Assembly: GCA_021018815.1 (NCBI GenBank) | Contig: JAITYX010000157.1 | Span: forward strand, 248,001-312,000 | Direction of reading: 5' to 3' | Origin: Talinum fruticosum | Lineage: Eukaryota; Streptophyta; Magnoliopsida; Caryophyllales; Talinaceae | DNA: 64,000 nt | In this document: piece after piece, positions 23,783-36,999 of the stretch | How positions within the stretch are numbered: position 1 is the first letter of the stretch | Layout of the letters: the number at the start of each line of letters is the position of its first letter | Translations under genes and position numbers: made by a program | Notes under the pieces: model-generated | Told to the model about the DNA's origin: nothing | Databases searched by the model: none | Seen by the model: only the letters and a program-made list of their open reading frames with translations

Positions 23783-26700
23783 CTTGTTGATTGAGATTGC
23801 ATTAATAATAATGACACTCGCATTCTGCGGACGAGACTTTGGAATATGAACAACAGGGAATGGCCGGTTGAACTGCAAGCTGGAGCCCAAGAGATACAAT
23901 GTGGTTCAAGAGCTTCGGGTTCGTTTAAGCTCTCTCTCTATATATATATACATATGTCAAACTAATATTTGTATTTGCCTTACCTATATAAATTAAATTC
24001 ACTTCCTATTTAAAGAGAAGTAAGAATGTAAATTAAATTCACTTCCTATTTATGACTGTTGTAACTCATACTTCATTCTACGATTTCTACTGTTTTTCTT
24101 GTTTTGAATGCTGCAATCACCTTAAATCCTGCTTATCATAAAATCTAGAAAGTAATTTTGCATCTTGCCCTTGGGGTTGGGGGTATTTTTCGATCGCAAG
24201 TTGTCAACTACTTGTTTCTAAATCTTGACTCCTGTAGAAACTAATTGAAATTTGAGGAAAATAAAGAAAAACCCTGAATACAACAAACCATGAAACAGCC
24301 AAATGAAGAAGAACAACACTTGACCCAAAAATTCCAAACCCGGATGGATAAATTCACTCAATCACAAACGCACATAATTTGTCCAAATGAATCCAAAAAC
24401 GTTGGAATCTAGATTGAAACTTAAAACCCTAGTTTGCGACATATGAGAAGGGGACCGCTCATGTTTGATTCAGGGTTACTTAGACTGTTAGATTGTAGCT
24501 TTAGGGGATTGCTCATGTTTGATTCGGGGTTTGCGAATTCCCATGTAGAACTCATTGTCACCGCCGCCATATCAAATACTGTCTTTCTTTTGAATCCTCG
24601 TTTAGAAATGTTGTAGCCTTTGCTATATGTTATTCTTGTAAGTGGCTTTTGGTGGAGTTTGTTTAGGAATGCTTTTCCCTCTTTGATGTGCTTCGATGTG
24701 TGTTGTTGTAAGAGGCACTTGGTCACAATGTTAAACATGTTGTCAAACTATATACAATGTTATGTTATATTTAGTGCTTTGCCTCATGAAATCATATTAA
24801 GGTTAAGAACATATTTCTTATTAAGCAAAAATTCTAATAAGAACTGGGAAGTGCCCATTAGTTTGGAGGTCAATAAATCAGTCTTCCTTTGAATCATTGC
24901 TTGTCCCGCTTTTGCATAGCGCATGGATAGAAATCAAGAAATGAAACAGAAATTGGATGAAGACAGCAGTTAGCTCCCTTATTGTTTTCCTGATTGATGT
25001 AAAGATAACAAAATATTTTCTTAGTTTAAAGTTTATCATCATATGCACTTATCCACAAGATGCTGCCGACTCGTTGTTGTGCTTAACAATACGAGAGGGT
25101 TTAACTCTCGATAATTTTCTGCCCATCATCCCCCCCAATCTCTCTCCATTGGTTATTGAAAGAAGGTAACCCTTGTGGCCTATGCTCCTTCTCTGGTTAT
25201 ACTTGTTTATGTTTCCTTGAGCTCTTCTCCGGTTATATCATATGTCACTTCGGCATAAGTTCTTAGTGTTTGCCATGATAATTCTTGAGTTTTAGTGCTC
25301 TCACATCTTTTTACTCATTAGTTCTAGTAAGCTTCGAGAGAAGGGGCTGATCTACAACCTTGCAACTCTCGGTGTCTAAATGTTCATACAAATCTTTCAA
25401 AAGTTTAATATAATCCATACATTTAGAATACAAATTTCTTAAGCTGCATATTAGTTGAACATGTTCTTTATCCCCAAAGTTATGGCTTCTTGAGCATGCT
25501 TATCATGCATAGTAACCTTCTTTGACCATAGTGTTCGTATTATTGTTTGATTTGCTGCCATTTTTTATCCTTAAATTTTGATGGGCAGTTGAGGTTTTGG
25601 TAAATGCTTAATTGCAGTTGAGGTTATGTTTTTGAACTAATTGCTAAAGTTATGTTTCTTGTGTAATCTTTATTTGTTGCTCTAGGACTACAATATCCCT
25701 ATATGTGGCTGAAAATAGGTATTTTGCTTGAATTTTTGCCTTAACTAATGTGCTGATCACTTCCCATCTCTTGTATGGAATTAAATGGACCTGTCTTGTT
25801 TCTATATGAACCACTATAGTCTATACAATGATTTTGGTTCAATTTCTCAAATGGAAAAGGTTATTGCATTTGACTTGGAAATGAGTTGCTATTAGTTGTT
25901 CCATATTGTATCTCCATACGCGTATATATATGATAAATTTGTTGGGTTTGTTTGGAAGATGAGAAGGAATAGTCTGGGTGTTTGATTTTTGGAAAAGTAA
26001 AAGTGAAGCAACAATTGCATATACTTTCTCATACCGTATCTCCATCGTTGTGATGAAAATTTGTTGAGGAGGAATGAAGCTATAAAAGTAACATATAGTA
26101 GGTGGTAAGCATTAAGCAACAATCAATAAAATAAAACATAGACATTATTCACTAACTACAATGTCATCCCGATCTAATCTTCAAGCCATATTTTACCACC
26201 ATTGCCAGTCCACGGTCATCATAATAAGACAAATCACATTATATCTTACGAACAGGATCACTCTTTTGAAATGTAATTATTTATCCCTTGACAACTCCAG
26301 TTGAATTGTATCCCATGAAAACTCTTGTTGAGGTTCATTGATATGCATAATGCGAGAGAGACCCAACAACGATTTACATAGCATAAACAAAAATTAATAA
26401 TCTTCACTCGACTTTATATACGAGTACATACCATAAACTACATAATACTAAGAAAATAAGATTTTCAAATATAAAAAATTCTTATTTTTCTAAAGCCCAA
26501 TATATAATATTACTAATAATATATAATATCATTAATAATATATATAGTATTCTAATATTAAACGCTTACATCTCTGATGTTTGTCTTAGAAGCAAGACAA
26601 ATAATTTTTTCCTTATATAAAATTATATATCCCACGTATTAGCAGATTCAATGTCAAATGTCAATTGAGTAGAAACATTTATCTTTGGAGATTAATCTGT

Positions 26701-27099
26701 CATTTGAATTATTATTTTAAAATTTTAAACAACACTTCCTTTCATATAATACTGCCACAACAAAGTGTCTTGTCAACAAATGTTTTGTCTTTAAATCCAA
26801 GAAAAACCTAGTATTCCTTTTATTTTTATTTTTTAATAGTTTATTTTACTTTTTATATATGTTATACAAAATAACACAAGATACCTATTAACATATCATT
26901 AGAGAATTAGCGTGACATCATAATTTTTGAAAAATCGTAAATAAATATAATAAAACTTATCATCTTTCTACATCCAAATTGGCAAGATGATTCCATGATG
27001 ATCTTTCCAATCACAACCTAAGACATCCTATATCATGGTGCGCCTACTTTTGGTTCCGATTCCAATGTTGGGGTCGATCAAGCTATAGTCCAAGCTTAA
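23783..27099. other. Gene-poor stretch
   Basis: No gene is supported. AAACCCTAG, a telo-box word common in plant 5' leaders, occurs at 24425-24433. A short frame follows it (24434-24616) holding a 48-base near-duplicate (CTCATGTTTGATTCGGG words). Opposed frames at 24421-24738, 24620-24892 and 24957-25169 lack recognisable domains. A 5' leader or decayed gene is possible but unproven. Confidence 0.3.
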
Positions 27100-27109
27100 T
27101 CATCATCAT

Positions 27110-28480
27110 CACGGGAGATAGCTCACAACAAGGGGCAGCTTGCAGGAAAAGTGTTTTGGCAAAGGATGATGATAACTGGTGGTATGTATCGGTAATTTGG
27201 TTTACCTTTCGTATTCTTTGGGTACTTTTAACTTAATAATTTTATTGCAGGTTCACTAAGTCGAAGTTGACACGATCTATATCAGATGATATCAAGAGTT
27301 TCTACAATGGGCGAGTGCACATGTTTATCAAATCTCTCTAAAGAAGAGTTACAACTTTTGTGGAGGACTTTCGAGGTAAAAAGCTTGAAAACAATTGGAT
27401 ATATATGAGTAGTTTTTAATATTTTCAATTTATGTTTGGTAATATTTGTGTAAAACAGGGCAAGTATACTTGGGCTCCAGAACTTTCTCAAGAAGTCTAT
27501 GCAGAGTGGAAGAAGAAAGTTGGTAAAAATTTGAGGAACTTAGCGAGCAAGGCTGGAAAAAGGCCCGATGATAAACCAATAATTTGGTTGTCGGATAAGG
27601 TGCGAGAGAGGTTGAAGGGGCTAAGAAGTACCTCTGAATTTCAAAAAAACTGCCCAATGCTTCAAGAATAGGACAGAAGGCCCAAAAGCAAGAACCTTAC
27701 ATAGCCAAGGGTCGGTCTCAACTGCAGATCTCGCAGTCCAAATGGTATAAACTCTAGTATTTTGGTTTTCTTTCATTTTATACACATAATTTAGTTTGTG
27801 TAACTTTATTACATATTTTGTATACCTAGATTAAGGAAGGGAAGAATCCTACTTCATCTGCATTGTTTGTGAGGAGACGTAGTAAGGAAGATGCTCAATG
27901 CGGAAAGGTTTTCGTCGACGATCGGTCCAAATCTCTGTGGGTAAGAATATTATCTCCATAAACCTTTACAAGCAAATAGAGTGAAATGGACAATTGTAGG
28001 GGATATTCATATTGAATGGACAATGGATGCTTTCCCTTTTGCAGGAAAAATATGAAGCGATTAGAGCCGAGCGTGGTATTCGAGGAGGAGACAAAGAGGC
28101 AGAGACCCTCTACTATGAGGTGTCGGGTGGGTGGAGTAAAAAATCAACCATCTATGGATTGGGTAATTCCGCAACAATGTTATACGAGAAGCCTACTGCC
28201 TCGACATCCTCTACGAGTGCTACCTATAATTTATCGGCTTATTCTTAGCTACAATCACAACTTCAATCAACCCAAGAACAACTTGATCAGCAAAGAAAAT
28301 TAACCGAGAGTCATCAAAAAGCCATGGAAGAGCGAAGAAAACTAATTGAGAGTCATCAAAAGGCCATGGTAGAGCAAAGAAAATTGGTCGAGAGTTAGCA
28401 AAAGGCTATGGAAGAAGTAATGAAACTCATTCAAAACCTCCAATCACAAGTTGACAGGATGTCCGGTTGTTCTAACTAAT
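27110..28480 (+). pseudogene. En/Spm (CACTA) Ptta-type transposase-related protein, broken
   Basis: Exon-like blocks separated by GT-AG gaps encode the plant transposase family Ptta/En/Spm (Pfam Transposase_24 type): WRTF near 27358, then GKYTWAPELSQEVYAEWKKK, KPIIWLSDKVRERLKGL, NRTEGPKARTLHSQGSVST, SALFVRRRSKEDAQCGKVF, EKYEAIRAERGIRGGDKEAE and VSGGWSKKSTIYGLGN. A C-terminal coiled coil follows at 28250-28470. A frameshift near 27655 precedes NRTEGPK. Stops interrupt the coil at about 28246 (YS*LQSQ) and 28396 (VES*QKA). It belongs to the element whose right end is at 29098; no left end was found. Confidence 0.8.
28290..28425 (+). repeat. 42-bp coding minisatellite (coiled-coil heptads)
   Basis: About three units encode ESHQKAMEERRKLI with small changes. 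Each unit is fourteen residues, two heptads, so expansion keeps the coiled-coil register of the En/Spm protein. Confidence 0.75.
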
Positions 28481-28734
28481 TTCTTAACATGGTTTGTTTA
28501 TTGTACTTTGAATTGATTTGTTGGATAAAATTATTATATAACTTAACTGCGAATGTTCCTTGTTTTTATGAATACTTGGTGGTTTGTGGATGATTGTGCT
28601 AAGAATGAATCACAATGTATTTGTGTATTTATAGACTACTGTGTAGAGAAAAGTCGAATTTTATGTAAATGTTTTGCAGGAAATATATGTAAAAAGGGAA
28701 TAGCAAATGTAAAAGAAGCCTCGGCCAAATAAGC

Positions 28735-29098
28735 AAACATTTAGTGTCGCATTTTAACGTCCGACACAAAATCCGACGCTATTTGAGTCAAAAATCTGAC
28801 GCTAAACTCAAAAATCCGATGCTAGATGGAAGAAGTAGTAAAAAAAGAGAACAAAATTAGCGTTGGACATAGATTCGACGCTGTTAGCGTCGGATCCGTC
28901 GGACGCTAATACGTCAAATCCGACGCTAAATCCGAGGCTAATTAGCGTCGGATGGTAAATCGGACGCTAAATTTTTTAACGTCGAGGTCTTCTGCGTCAG
29001 ATTTAAATCCGACTCTAATCCGACGCGATTAGCGTCGGATTTTACTGATTTGGCGTTCGATTTTGTCCGACGCTAATTTACTTGTTTTACTTGTAGTG
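28735..29098. mobile_element. Right terminus of a CACTA element
   Basis: The element ends TTACTTGTAGTG at 29098, the complement of CACTACAAGTAA. The 360 bases before it contain about twenty AGCGTCGGA/TCCGACGCT units in both orientations. This matches the layout of the 6232-7806 element but with a different subterminal word, so it is a different family. The left terminus was not recognised in the window. Confidence 0.82.
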
Positions 29099-30764
29099 TA
29101 TTTGAATATTATACAAATCAGCACCACTACTTAATACATGTGAAAAATGGTAGGCTCCCATCAAACTAAGAATTGAAAAATTAAAAAAACAAATACATTA
29201 ACTACTTGACCTGGTTTTAAGGGTTGGTCCTCTTTCAATTGCTAAATAATAGAAGAAAGTTATAAAAAGAGAAGCAAAAGTCTATGATAATTCAATTTTA
29301 TTTTTTATATTAATTGATAAATTTAAGTCACGAACTAAATTAAACTTATTTAAATCAGTAAAAATTATTAGTTGCTATCGATAGAACACCTTAGTACATC
29401 TCCCAACCCCATTCTCTCTTAAATTATTTACCCCTTCCCCTCTTTTTATCTCTGCTCAACATGCAAGAATGAATTAAATTGATTATAATTTTCAAATTTA
29501 AAAATATTTATATTTGATAAATATCAAATATGCTTCGCCTACTAAGGGAATATTAGGTAGATATAAATGAGAATTTAATACGAATAGCTTAATGATTAAT
29601 ATATATGTGTTGTTCGTTTTTTATTTTATGTACAGTTGTTTGTAAACACGCAAGTGACAATTTTGTTAATATCAATGAGAGTAGTCCCCTAAATTTAAAG
29701 TATTTATATAGATTATAATAGTTTAAAAAGAAAATTGACAATGTATTATAGAAATACAGTTCATAATATATTATATAATGTATAATAAGTTATATAATAT
29801 ATTATTGATAGTTATCCTTAAAAAGCATTCACATAAAAATTGCATATGATTACTAAAATAATATAAATTTTTAACTGAATAAAAATTAAATCAATTAACA
29901 AAAAAATATTTTTTCAATGAATAATATCACTAATTATATCTTAACCACTCGTAACATACTCGTAACAACTTGTAAAAGCTAACAAATAATCATAACATCT
30001 CGCAACAACTACAACATCTAATCATAACAGACTATGAAAAACTAACAGCTAAGTGTAAGACATTATAACAATTAGGAATATTGGACGGGAATAATACAGA
30101 AACTTTAGGGGTATTGGCCGAATTTAATACGAATAATTTTCTTTGCTGCGAACAAAATCAACTTTGGGGTTATTTTTCAATATCGAACGCCACCGAGTTT
30201 TATGTGTTATATACTCCCTTTTATACAATATGATTAGATTATATTTTTACAGTACAAGGTTAATGTGCTTGGGCCTATGACTCATTCTTGTTTTTATGTT
30301 TTCTTAATTGTTTTTAGGAAGAGAAAAGCATGCTAGCGTTTAGCGAGGAAGTGACGAGGGTAAACAAACCAGGAAATGCTCGACTCGAAGCGGTGACTCT
30401 ACTTTGACTCTTACTCTCAAGTTTAGTATAATTAACTTTAATGGTTGGCTTTTGGTCAATTAGTCTTTATACTCTTGTAGAGGTTTATTAACGACGGTGG
30501 GTACCTTTGTTAAATGGTAAGTTGTCTTTTGGGGAAGAATTCATGTTTAATGGTTGGAATTGTGTAAATATTGGTTATGGTGTTATGAAACTATGAGTTT
30601 GGGCGATTGATGTCGATGAAAAAGATTGTCGTGTTATCATATTTTAATGTTTAGCCTTGTCTCTCGATGAGGGACGGCGGTAATGCCCCTCACATAATTT
30701 AATATTCCGTTGCGTTATTATGATGTGTTTTTCTATGGAGTATAGATTAAACGAGCTATGATAA
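29099..30764. other. AT-rich intergenic sequence
   Basis: No gene or complete element was recognised. The stretch 30240-30700 is less AT-rich and has a splice-like TTTTTAG, but it gives no family match. Confidence 0.4.
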
Positions 30765-30918
30765 TATTTAGCCTAAACCGAGCCTAATCGAGTTGAGCCG
30801 AACCGCGCCGAGCCTTACTGTACTCGGGCTCGGCTCGATATGCCTTTGAGCCGGCTCAGGCTCGATTTGACTCAAGCCCGAGCACTCGGCGAACCGGTTT
30901 GGTTCATTTACACCCCTA
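30765..30918. mobile_element. hAT element terminus fragment
   Basis: Read on the minus strand from 30918 it begins TAGGGGTGTAAATGAACC and continues with repeated GAGCCGAGC/GGCTCGG words, the typical start of a plant hAT family. The other end and the target duplication were not found. Confidence 0.5.
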
Positions 30919-30919
30919 A

Positions 30920-31620
30920 TCACATTAATATTCAGTAAATAATAATGCTCAGTAAACATTATAAAAAAATTCAATTGCTCACTATGAATGCACACCAAGC
31001 ATGATATTGATGCACGCCAAATATAATTATAATGCATACTATATATTTTTCTTATACATACTCTAAATATTTTTGAATGTTTTTGTTTCTCCTTTTTCCC
31101 AATAATTCTTTATAATATTGTAAATATATGTGGAACAAATATTCATCATATATATTGAAAGTTATTGTTTTTGCAGGTTTTAATTTATCTACTTTTTTTC
31201 TTTAATATTATTCTATTATAATTAACATCCAACATTATATATGTATGATAATGCTCATCAAGTATGAATATAATGTTCACTAATCTAATAGCAACGTTAA
31301 AAAAACTTAATATTGATGCTCACTACATATAATTCAATTGCTCAACCATATATGGTGCTAATACTCACTAAGATATAATATATGTATGTCCGCCAAATAT
31401 AATAATATCGATTATTAAATATAATTCAATTGTTCACCACATATAATATTAATACCCACTAAATATAATCTTAATGTTTACAAAACATAATACTAATACT
31501 TACTAATATAATTCAATTGCTCAATATACATGATTTTAATATAATATGATTTCTTACTAAAGATGTAACCACATTAAATATAATACCGATGCACACGGAA
31601 CATAATACTAATATACACCA
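30920..31620. repeat. Degenerate array of a CACTAAATATAAT / AATGCTCAC word pair
   Basis: About twenty-five irregular copies of words such as TAATGCTCACTAAATATAAT and AATTCAATTGCTCAC recur at intervals of roughly 25-40 bases. The same words appear in a short patch at 37085-37175. The array lacks a fixed period, so it is either an old tandem array or a subterminal repeat zone. Confidence 0.55.
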
Positions 31621-31624
31621 TATG

Positions 31625-31627
<3 letters not shown>

Positions 31628-31716
<89 letters not shown>
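31628..31716. repeat. (TA)n microsatellite
   Basis: About 44 TA units. Confidence 0.95.
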
Positions 31717-31720
<4 letters not shown>

Positions 31721-31739
31721 TGATTTGTTTCTCTATATA

Positions 31740-32740
31740 ACTTTTTTTAATTATTATTTTTTTTGGAAAAAGATAAAGTTATATATATTCCCAAAACTGT
31801 AATAGTTCGGTTCATACTATTTACATCACTCGGTGTATCAAATCACTCCAATCTACTACAAAAGGATTAGCTCTAATACAGGTAATATATTAGATGTGTC
31901 GAATCAATATCTCTCGCATCTCGAATTTTACCTTGAAATATTCTCGAGTTATTTCCCGCCAAAGTTAGTATCATTGTTGCGGTTAGCAAAGCTCTCAACC
32001 ATTTGCATTTCACAGAACCCCCTTCCGAGTATTTGATGAACCATACCTTCTCTTGACTGAAATTCCACACTCTAGGTTTGCACTTTGCCCAACATAGTAG
32101 CGTGGACCATACACAATTTGAAAATGGACAGGAGAAGAATATATGTTCACAGTTATCCTACCCAACTTGTGAGCAAAGCGCGCAGCTATTTGGCACTTGG
32201 ATCCCTCTGCATATAAGTAACTTTGAGGTTGCTAGTCTATTTTGCCAAGCAAGCCAAAGAATGTTCCGATGTCTGTCCCAAGCAAAGCTTTTCCAAACTG
32301 TTCTCCACCAATTAACGGTGCTCGTAGGTTTGCAAAACAAAGCATAGCCCTTACGAACCGAGTATCTCAGCTTGTTTTCTCCTTCCCCCAACCAGAGCAC
32401 TACTTCTTCACTACTCGCCCAACAAGGTTGCACAAATCATCTCCGATCCGGATCGGTTTTTCCAACCCCAAGCATCGCTGCGGAAGGTTGAGAATCAAAG
32501 AAATTTTTACCTTTGAACATATATGCATTCACCCACACGAGTGTATATTGTTGTCGCATTCAGTATCTTCCAAATCCACTTGGTACATAAAGCTTTGTTC
32601 CAAGCTAATAACTCCTTAAAATTCAAGTCGCCGGATTGGAGGGGTTGGCAGATTTTACTCTATGCCACAATGTGCATCTTCTTACTCTCGGTGAAACCAT
32701 TCCACGTGAAAATTACCGCATAAAGTCTCCGAGTATATGA
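31740..32740 (-). pseudogene. LINE ORF2 C-terminal fragment with zinc-binding domain
   Basis: Read on the minus strand, frames give the plant L1 reverse-transcriptase zinc-binding region: LNFKELLAWNKALCTKWIWK near 32590, then WGWKN, then an open segment (32433-32158) with RKGYALFCK, VWKSFAWDRHRNILWLAWQN, RLATSKLLICRGIQVP and NSCALC. CEHIFFSCPF-like and VWSTLLCW words follow in another frame. The C..C and H.FF.C residues mark the zf-RVT domain. Stops and frameshifts are frequent. A T-rich run at 31745-31770 is the expected poly(A) tail of a minus-strand copy. It is 5'-truncated: no RT core was seen upstream. Confidence 0.8.
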
Positions 32741-32778
32741 ATGGTTTGCTTGGGTAATAGAAATACTTGTGACCAGAA

Positions 32779-32779
<1 letters not shown>

Positions 32780-32867
<88 letters not shown>
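32780..32867. repeat. (TTA)n microsatellite
   Basis: About 29 TTA units directly abut the ACTAGT at 32867-32872. The asparagine-rich minus-strand frame across it is an artefact. Confidence 0.95.
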
Positions 32868-32868
<1 letters not shown>

Positions 32869-35654
32869 TAGTCTGGACCCGTGCTATGCACGGAGTAATG
32901 TTGTACAATACATAACTTAAGAAATTATTGAATTATGCAACGATGTTGTATTTGTGAGTTTCTTTTTCTCGATCATTTGATTTTATTGAATGATTTCACT
33001 TTAAACAACATTCTTTTACACGTTATCCCCTCATAACGAAAATGTTTTTGTGACTCATCAAAGTTATCGAACCCAACACATAAAAATCATTAGAGCCCAG
33101 ACACACATTCATCTTCCAATCATTCTAAATTTCAAAAGAATAAATAAATAATTTAAAATAATAAATAAAAAAGAATGTTAAAAAATATCATCAAGGTTTT
33201 AAGATTACACACGTAATTTGGAATATTAAGAAGTCAAGCCCCTCTTAGAATCAAACAATTTAAATAATCCTAACTCATACAATTATAGAAATAGTGTGAC
33301 AATACGTTTAGGTATCAAAAGGTAAATATTAGTAGGAAAAGGAATAATATATGATTGGTAGATATTAAGCTAGATGACCTATAGATGACAATAAATGTCA
33401 TTATGTCACAAATTAATATTACAATACAAAATACATCAAATCAATAGAAGAATATCAAACTTACAACTCATAACTCTTTACAAAGTCAATACTAATTTAA
33501 CTTAATAGACGCCTAGATAAATATTTATATGCAACCAACCTACTAAAACATCATTGACTTAAATAAACTCTTAAAAAGTATACATATATCCACAATGGGA
33601 TCTCATTTTTTAAAAATTATAAGGTGAATACAATATATGATTTATCTATTCTTACCTACCTCTGCACATAAAGATAATTAAATATATAATAACTACTTAT
33701 ATTGAGATTAATAGTGAAAAATATTATAATGATAGAAGTGATCCAAATATATTTAACAATAATAAGTAATTTGTATCATAGTAAAGGGTATGATAGGTCA
33801 ATTCGCGGCATAGGGTAATAAAATCATATGTGTTTTGTACTTATATTGAAAATTGATTGCGATTTTAGTAGTGAATCAATGGGGCAAAAATATTTATACA
33901 ATTGAGTTTTATAAATGCATGTTTTACTCGATTAACAACCAATTGCTTCCCTCGAGACACAACTCTTCCTCTCAATTAATTAACATAATAAGAGTAACAT
34001 GAAGTTCTATTTTAAGATGACGGGGAGGTTTGATGGAAAATACTCATCTTTTAATAATTTAGAAAACTTACAATAGTAAAAGATATGATTTGAATCTGTT
34101 TCTCAATAATAAGTCACGAGATAGACATGTTAGAAAGAAACTAAAATAAAGCTGTATTTGTAACAAAAAAAATGATCTCGTATGTTGTGCAAAAATTTTG
34201 AGACAAATGAATTTATTCGAAATCCTATGGGCTTAATAGAAGTTGGCATATTAAGTTTGTAATCCTTTAAACATAACATAAATTACGAACTTAAAGTACA
34301 CAATTTACTGAACTGAAACAATATAATTCCTAACTTTTTATTCATTACGTTTTATTCCACAACATATTTGAATCATAATTTTCTATCTTTTAGGCGTTTT
34401 TAATTATTAATATCAAGTATATATGTAGTTGTTATATTTTTATTATATTAATTTATGATTTATTAAAGTTTATTAAATCATTATGTACATAGGATGAAGG
34501 TAATAACCAAATTACTTCCTCATATAGTTAAATATTTAAATATTATTTTTATAACATGTTCCTGTTGATTTTAATTTTAAAAATTCTTATAATAAATATA
34601 TTTTGAACTAATACAATTTTATGACACCAAGTTAGAAAACGCCATCAATAATAAAAAAATTAATAATGTTAGACAAAATTATTATATTTCAAGCCCAAAA
34701 TAATATTGCATATCAATATATATAAAAATAAATGAGAGCTAATATACAATCCAAACCCTAAATAAATAAATGCATAACTATATATATTTATTTTATTTTA
34801 TGTCTTACTATCTTTTAATTTTCAGATTACTTTTTTTTCGTTTTTGTTATTTTTTAGTTAGTTTGTTAGAAGTTACAATAAAATTAGTCTTCTTCAATTA
34901 ATTTTATTTTTATATTATTATAGGGTTTAGTTAGAATCTTTTTAATCTGTTAGTATTAATTTTCTTAGTTTTTATAACTAATTTGATAATTTTTTTTCTA
35001 ATTTAGGTTAAAGCAGGTCTTTAATATTCTGGTAATTTAATTATTTATTTTCTCGATTATTTAGTACAATTTATTATTTGTTTTACTTTTTGTTTAAGAT
35101 TATATTTTTATTTTATTATTTTTAATTTTGTTTAATTTTTCTAGAAAAATTTTTTAAAAAATATTTTTGGGTTTTAGGTTACTTGTATATTTTTAGATTT
35201 TTTATTTAATTTATTATATAATTTTGTATATTTTTTATTTATTAATTTTCTACTTGTTTATTTTTATTTTCTGTTTTATACTTTTATGAATTACTTAGGA
35301 TGATTAATTATTATTTAATTTTCATATTAAGATTAGATAATTTTATAATATATAACTGATTTGATAATTTTTCAGACTTATTTACTAATTTAGGTTAAAT
35401 CATGTTTTAATTTAATAAATTTAGAAATTTAGTTTTTTTATTTTTATTTTAGGTTTTTAAGCTATTAGGTCCATAAAATAGTTTTAATATTTTGGTAATT
35501 TAATTATTTATTTTTGTATTTATTTAATGTATTTTATTATTTGTTTGACTTTTTGCTTAAAATTATGTTTTTATTTTATTATTTTTAATTTTTTCTAACT
35601 TTTCTGAAAAATTATAATAATAATATTATTATTATTATTATCATTATTATTATG

Positions 35655-35711
<57 letters not shown>

Positions 35712-35830
35712 TTGGCATGGAGTAAAAAAGAGTCCATATATGAGTGGAAACCTATTTTTTTCAATGATAAATTTTTTTTTATTGGACGAAACTCCTAAAT
35801 TCACTCTTAAACCGTCATATCATCTTTTTG
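32868..35830 (-). mobile_element. Helitron-like copy A (3' end at 32868 on the minus strand)
   Basis: On the minus strand the end reads hairpin CCGTGCATAGCACGG, then a short spacer, then CTAG followed by T. A hairpin about ten bases before CTRR-T is the Helitron 3' signature. The first 30 bases are nearly identical to copy B at 56415. A tract at 34800-35820 is collinear with 58400-59990 in B (shared words TAGGGTTTAGTTAGA, TAATTTAGGTTAAAGCA, the TTA array and TTGGACGAAACTCC). No helicase frame is present. The 5' end is unclear because a MULE-like element begins at about 35850. Confidence 0.5.
35612..35711. repeat. (TTA)n microsatellite inside Helitron-like copy A
   Basis: Interrupted TTA units (with ATC and GAT variants). 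The same array is present at the equivalent position of copy B (59505-59896), so the repeat was ancestral and has expanded about fourfold in B or shrunk in A. Confidence 0.9.
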
Positions 35831-35849
35831 AATCAACGTAAATCAAATT

Positions 35850-36997
35850 AATCTACACCGTACATGTGTCTCACAATAATCTCAACCGTTTATTTTTTAA
35901 TTAAGTTAAAAATAAATTTTAAAAAATTAATTAATTATCTAAATATTTTATTAAAATAATTCATTATTATTGTGTTTGGCACACAATTTAATTACTCACC
36001 CCTTAGAAATAAAAATCAAAGACCTCAAACCAAACTAATAGCAAAACGTCAGCCGTTTTTCCGACCAACCTCCTCCTAAATTGCATATTAGAGTACGACC
36101 ATTGTCGCCGGCGTTTCCTCGGCCACCATGGATTCCAGCCACCCACAAATTCTCACCTCCGGATCTAGGGTTTAGCCCCTCTTTCGCATCTCTCTCCTCT
36201 TATTCTCGGAAATTCAATCAATCTACAATACAAATATGTCCTCTCTCCCTCTCCCTCTCCCTCTCTCTCTCTCCCTCTCCCTCCCTCTAGTCCCCTTTCC
36301 ATTGCTCCATTGAAGAGCCGATAATATTCGGAAGCCACGGAATCAGCCTGAATCCAACTATAAAGAAGAGCCCACCTCGATCTCCACGATAACCTCTGCT
36401 CACGATAAACATGACAATCGTCGGAAACTAAAAACACCTCGCGGAATTAATGGAAGACCAGAATTTTGGTCGGAAAACATGAAGGGAGGGGGAGCCGAAG
36501 ACCGGGTCGGGTCGGAAGCACTTGACCAGGCAAGATCGGGTCAAGACGGGGCGGTCCGGGACAGGACGGACGTCGCCAGACCTGGAGAACTTGCCGTCGC
36601 TGGGGAGCCGAAGAACGGAGGATATTGCTGGCGGAGAGAGGGAGAGGAGGAGGAGAGAGAAAATGCTTGAATGAGAAGGAGAACCAGCGGTTTGGAGTAG
36701 GACCCATGGCCTCTGATTTTTTTCTTTTGGGTTAGTGTTAAGTTTGGAATCACTCAACCCTAATGCTGGAATTTGGGCGAGAAATTCGATTCTGGGATTG
36801 AATTTTTATATTGAGTTGAAATGGGGGTGAAATTTGGATTAGGATAACCTCGCCGAATTATGATATTGAGTTGAAAGGTCATGATAATTTAATTTTTAAA
36901 ATACTTAATTAAATTTTCAAAATTTATTTTTAATTTAATTAGAAGAAAAAAATTAACGGTTGTGATTATTGTGATACACATGTACGGTGCAGATTAA
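35850..36997. mobile_element. Long-TIR Mutator-like (possible Pack-MULE) element with GC-rich cargo
   Basis: The left arm (35850-35945) and the complement of the right arm (36895-36997) share TTAATCTRCACCGTACATG, TCACAATAATC and AACCGTT, then AT-rich sequence, giving inverted arms of about 100 bases. The interior (36040-36760) is clearly more GC-rich than the surroundings. It has a CT-microsatellite (36240-36295) and opposed frames without a known domain, suggesting captured leader or exon sequence. No clear 9-bp target duplication was found, so the exact ends are approximate. Confidence 0.6.
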
Positions 36998-36999
36998 TA

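Noticed and set aside
24421..25169. A small gene with telo-box leader
   Set aside because: The frames are short, overlap on both strands, and show no domain or convincing splice structure.
36165..36757. Several overlapping GC-rich frames on both strands
   Set aside because: Frames in a GC-rich, CT-repeat cargo region; no recognised domain, and opposing frames are equally long.
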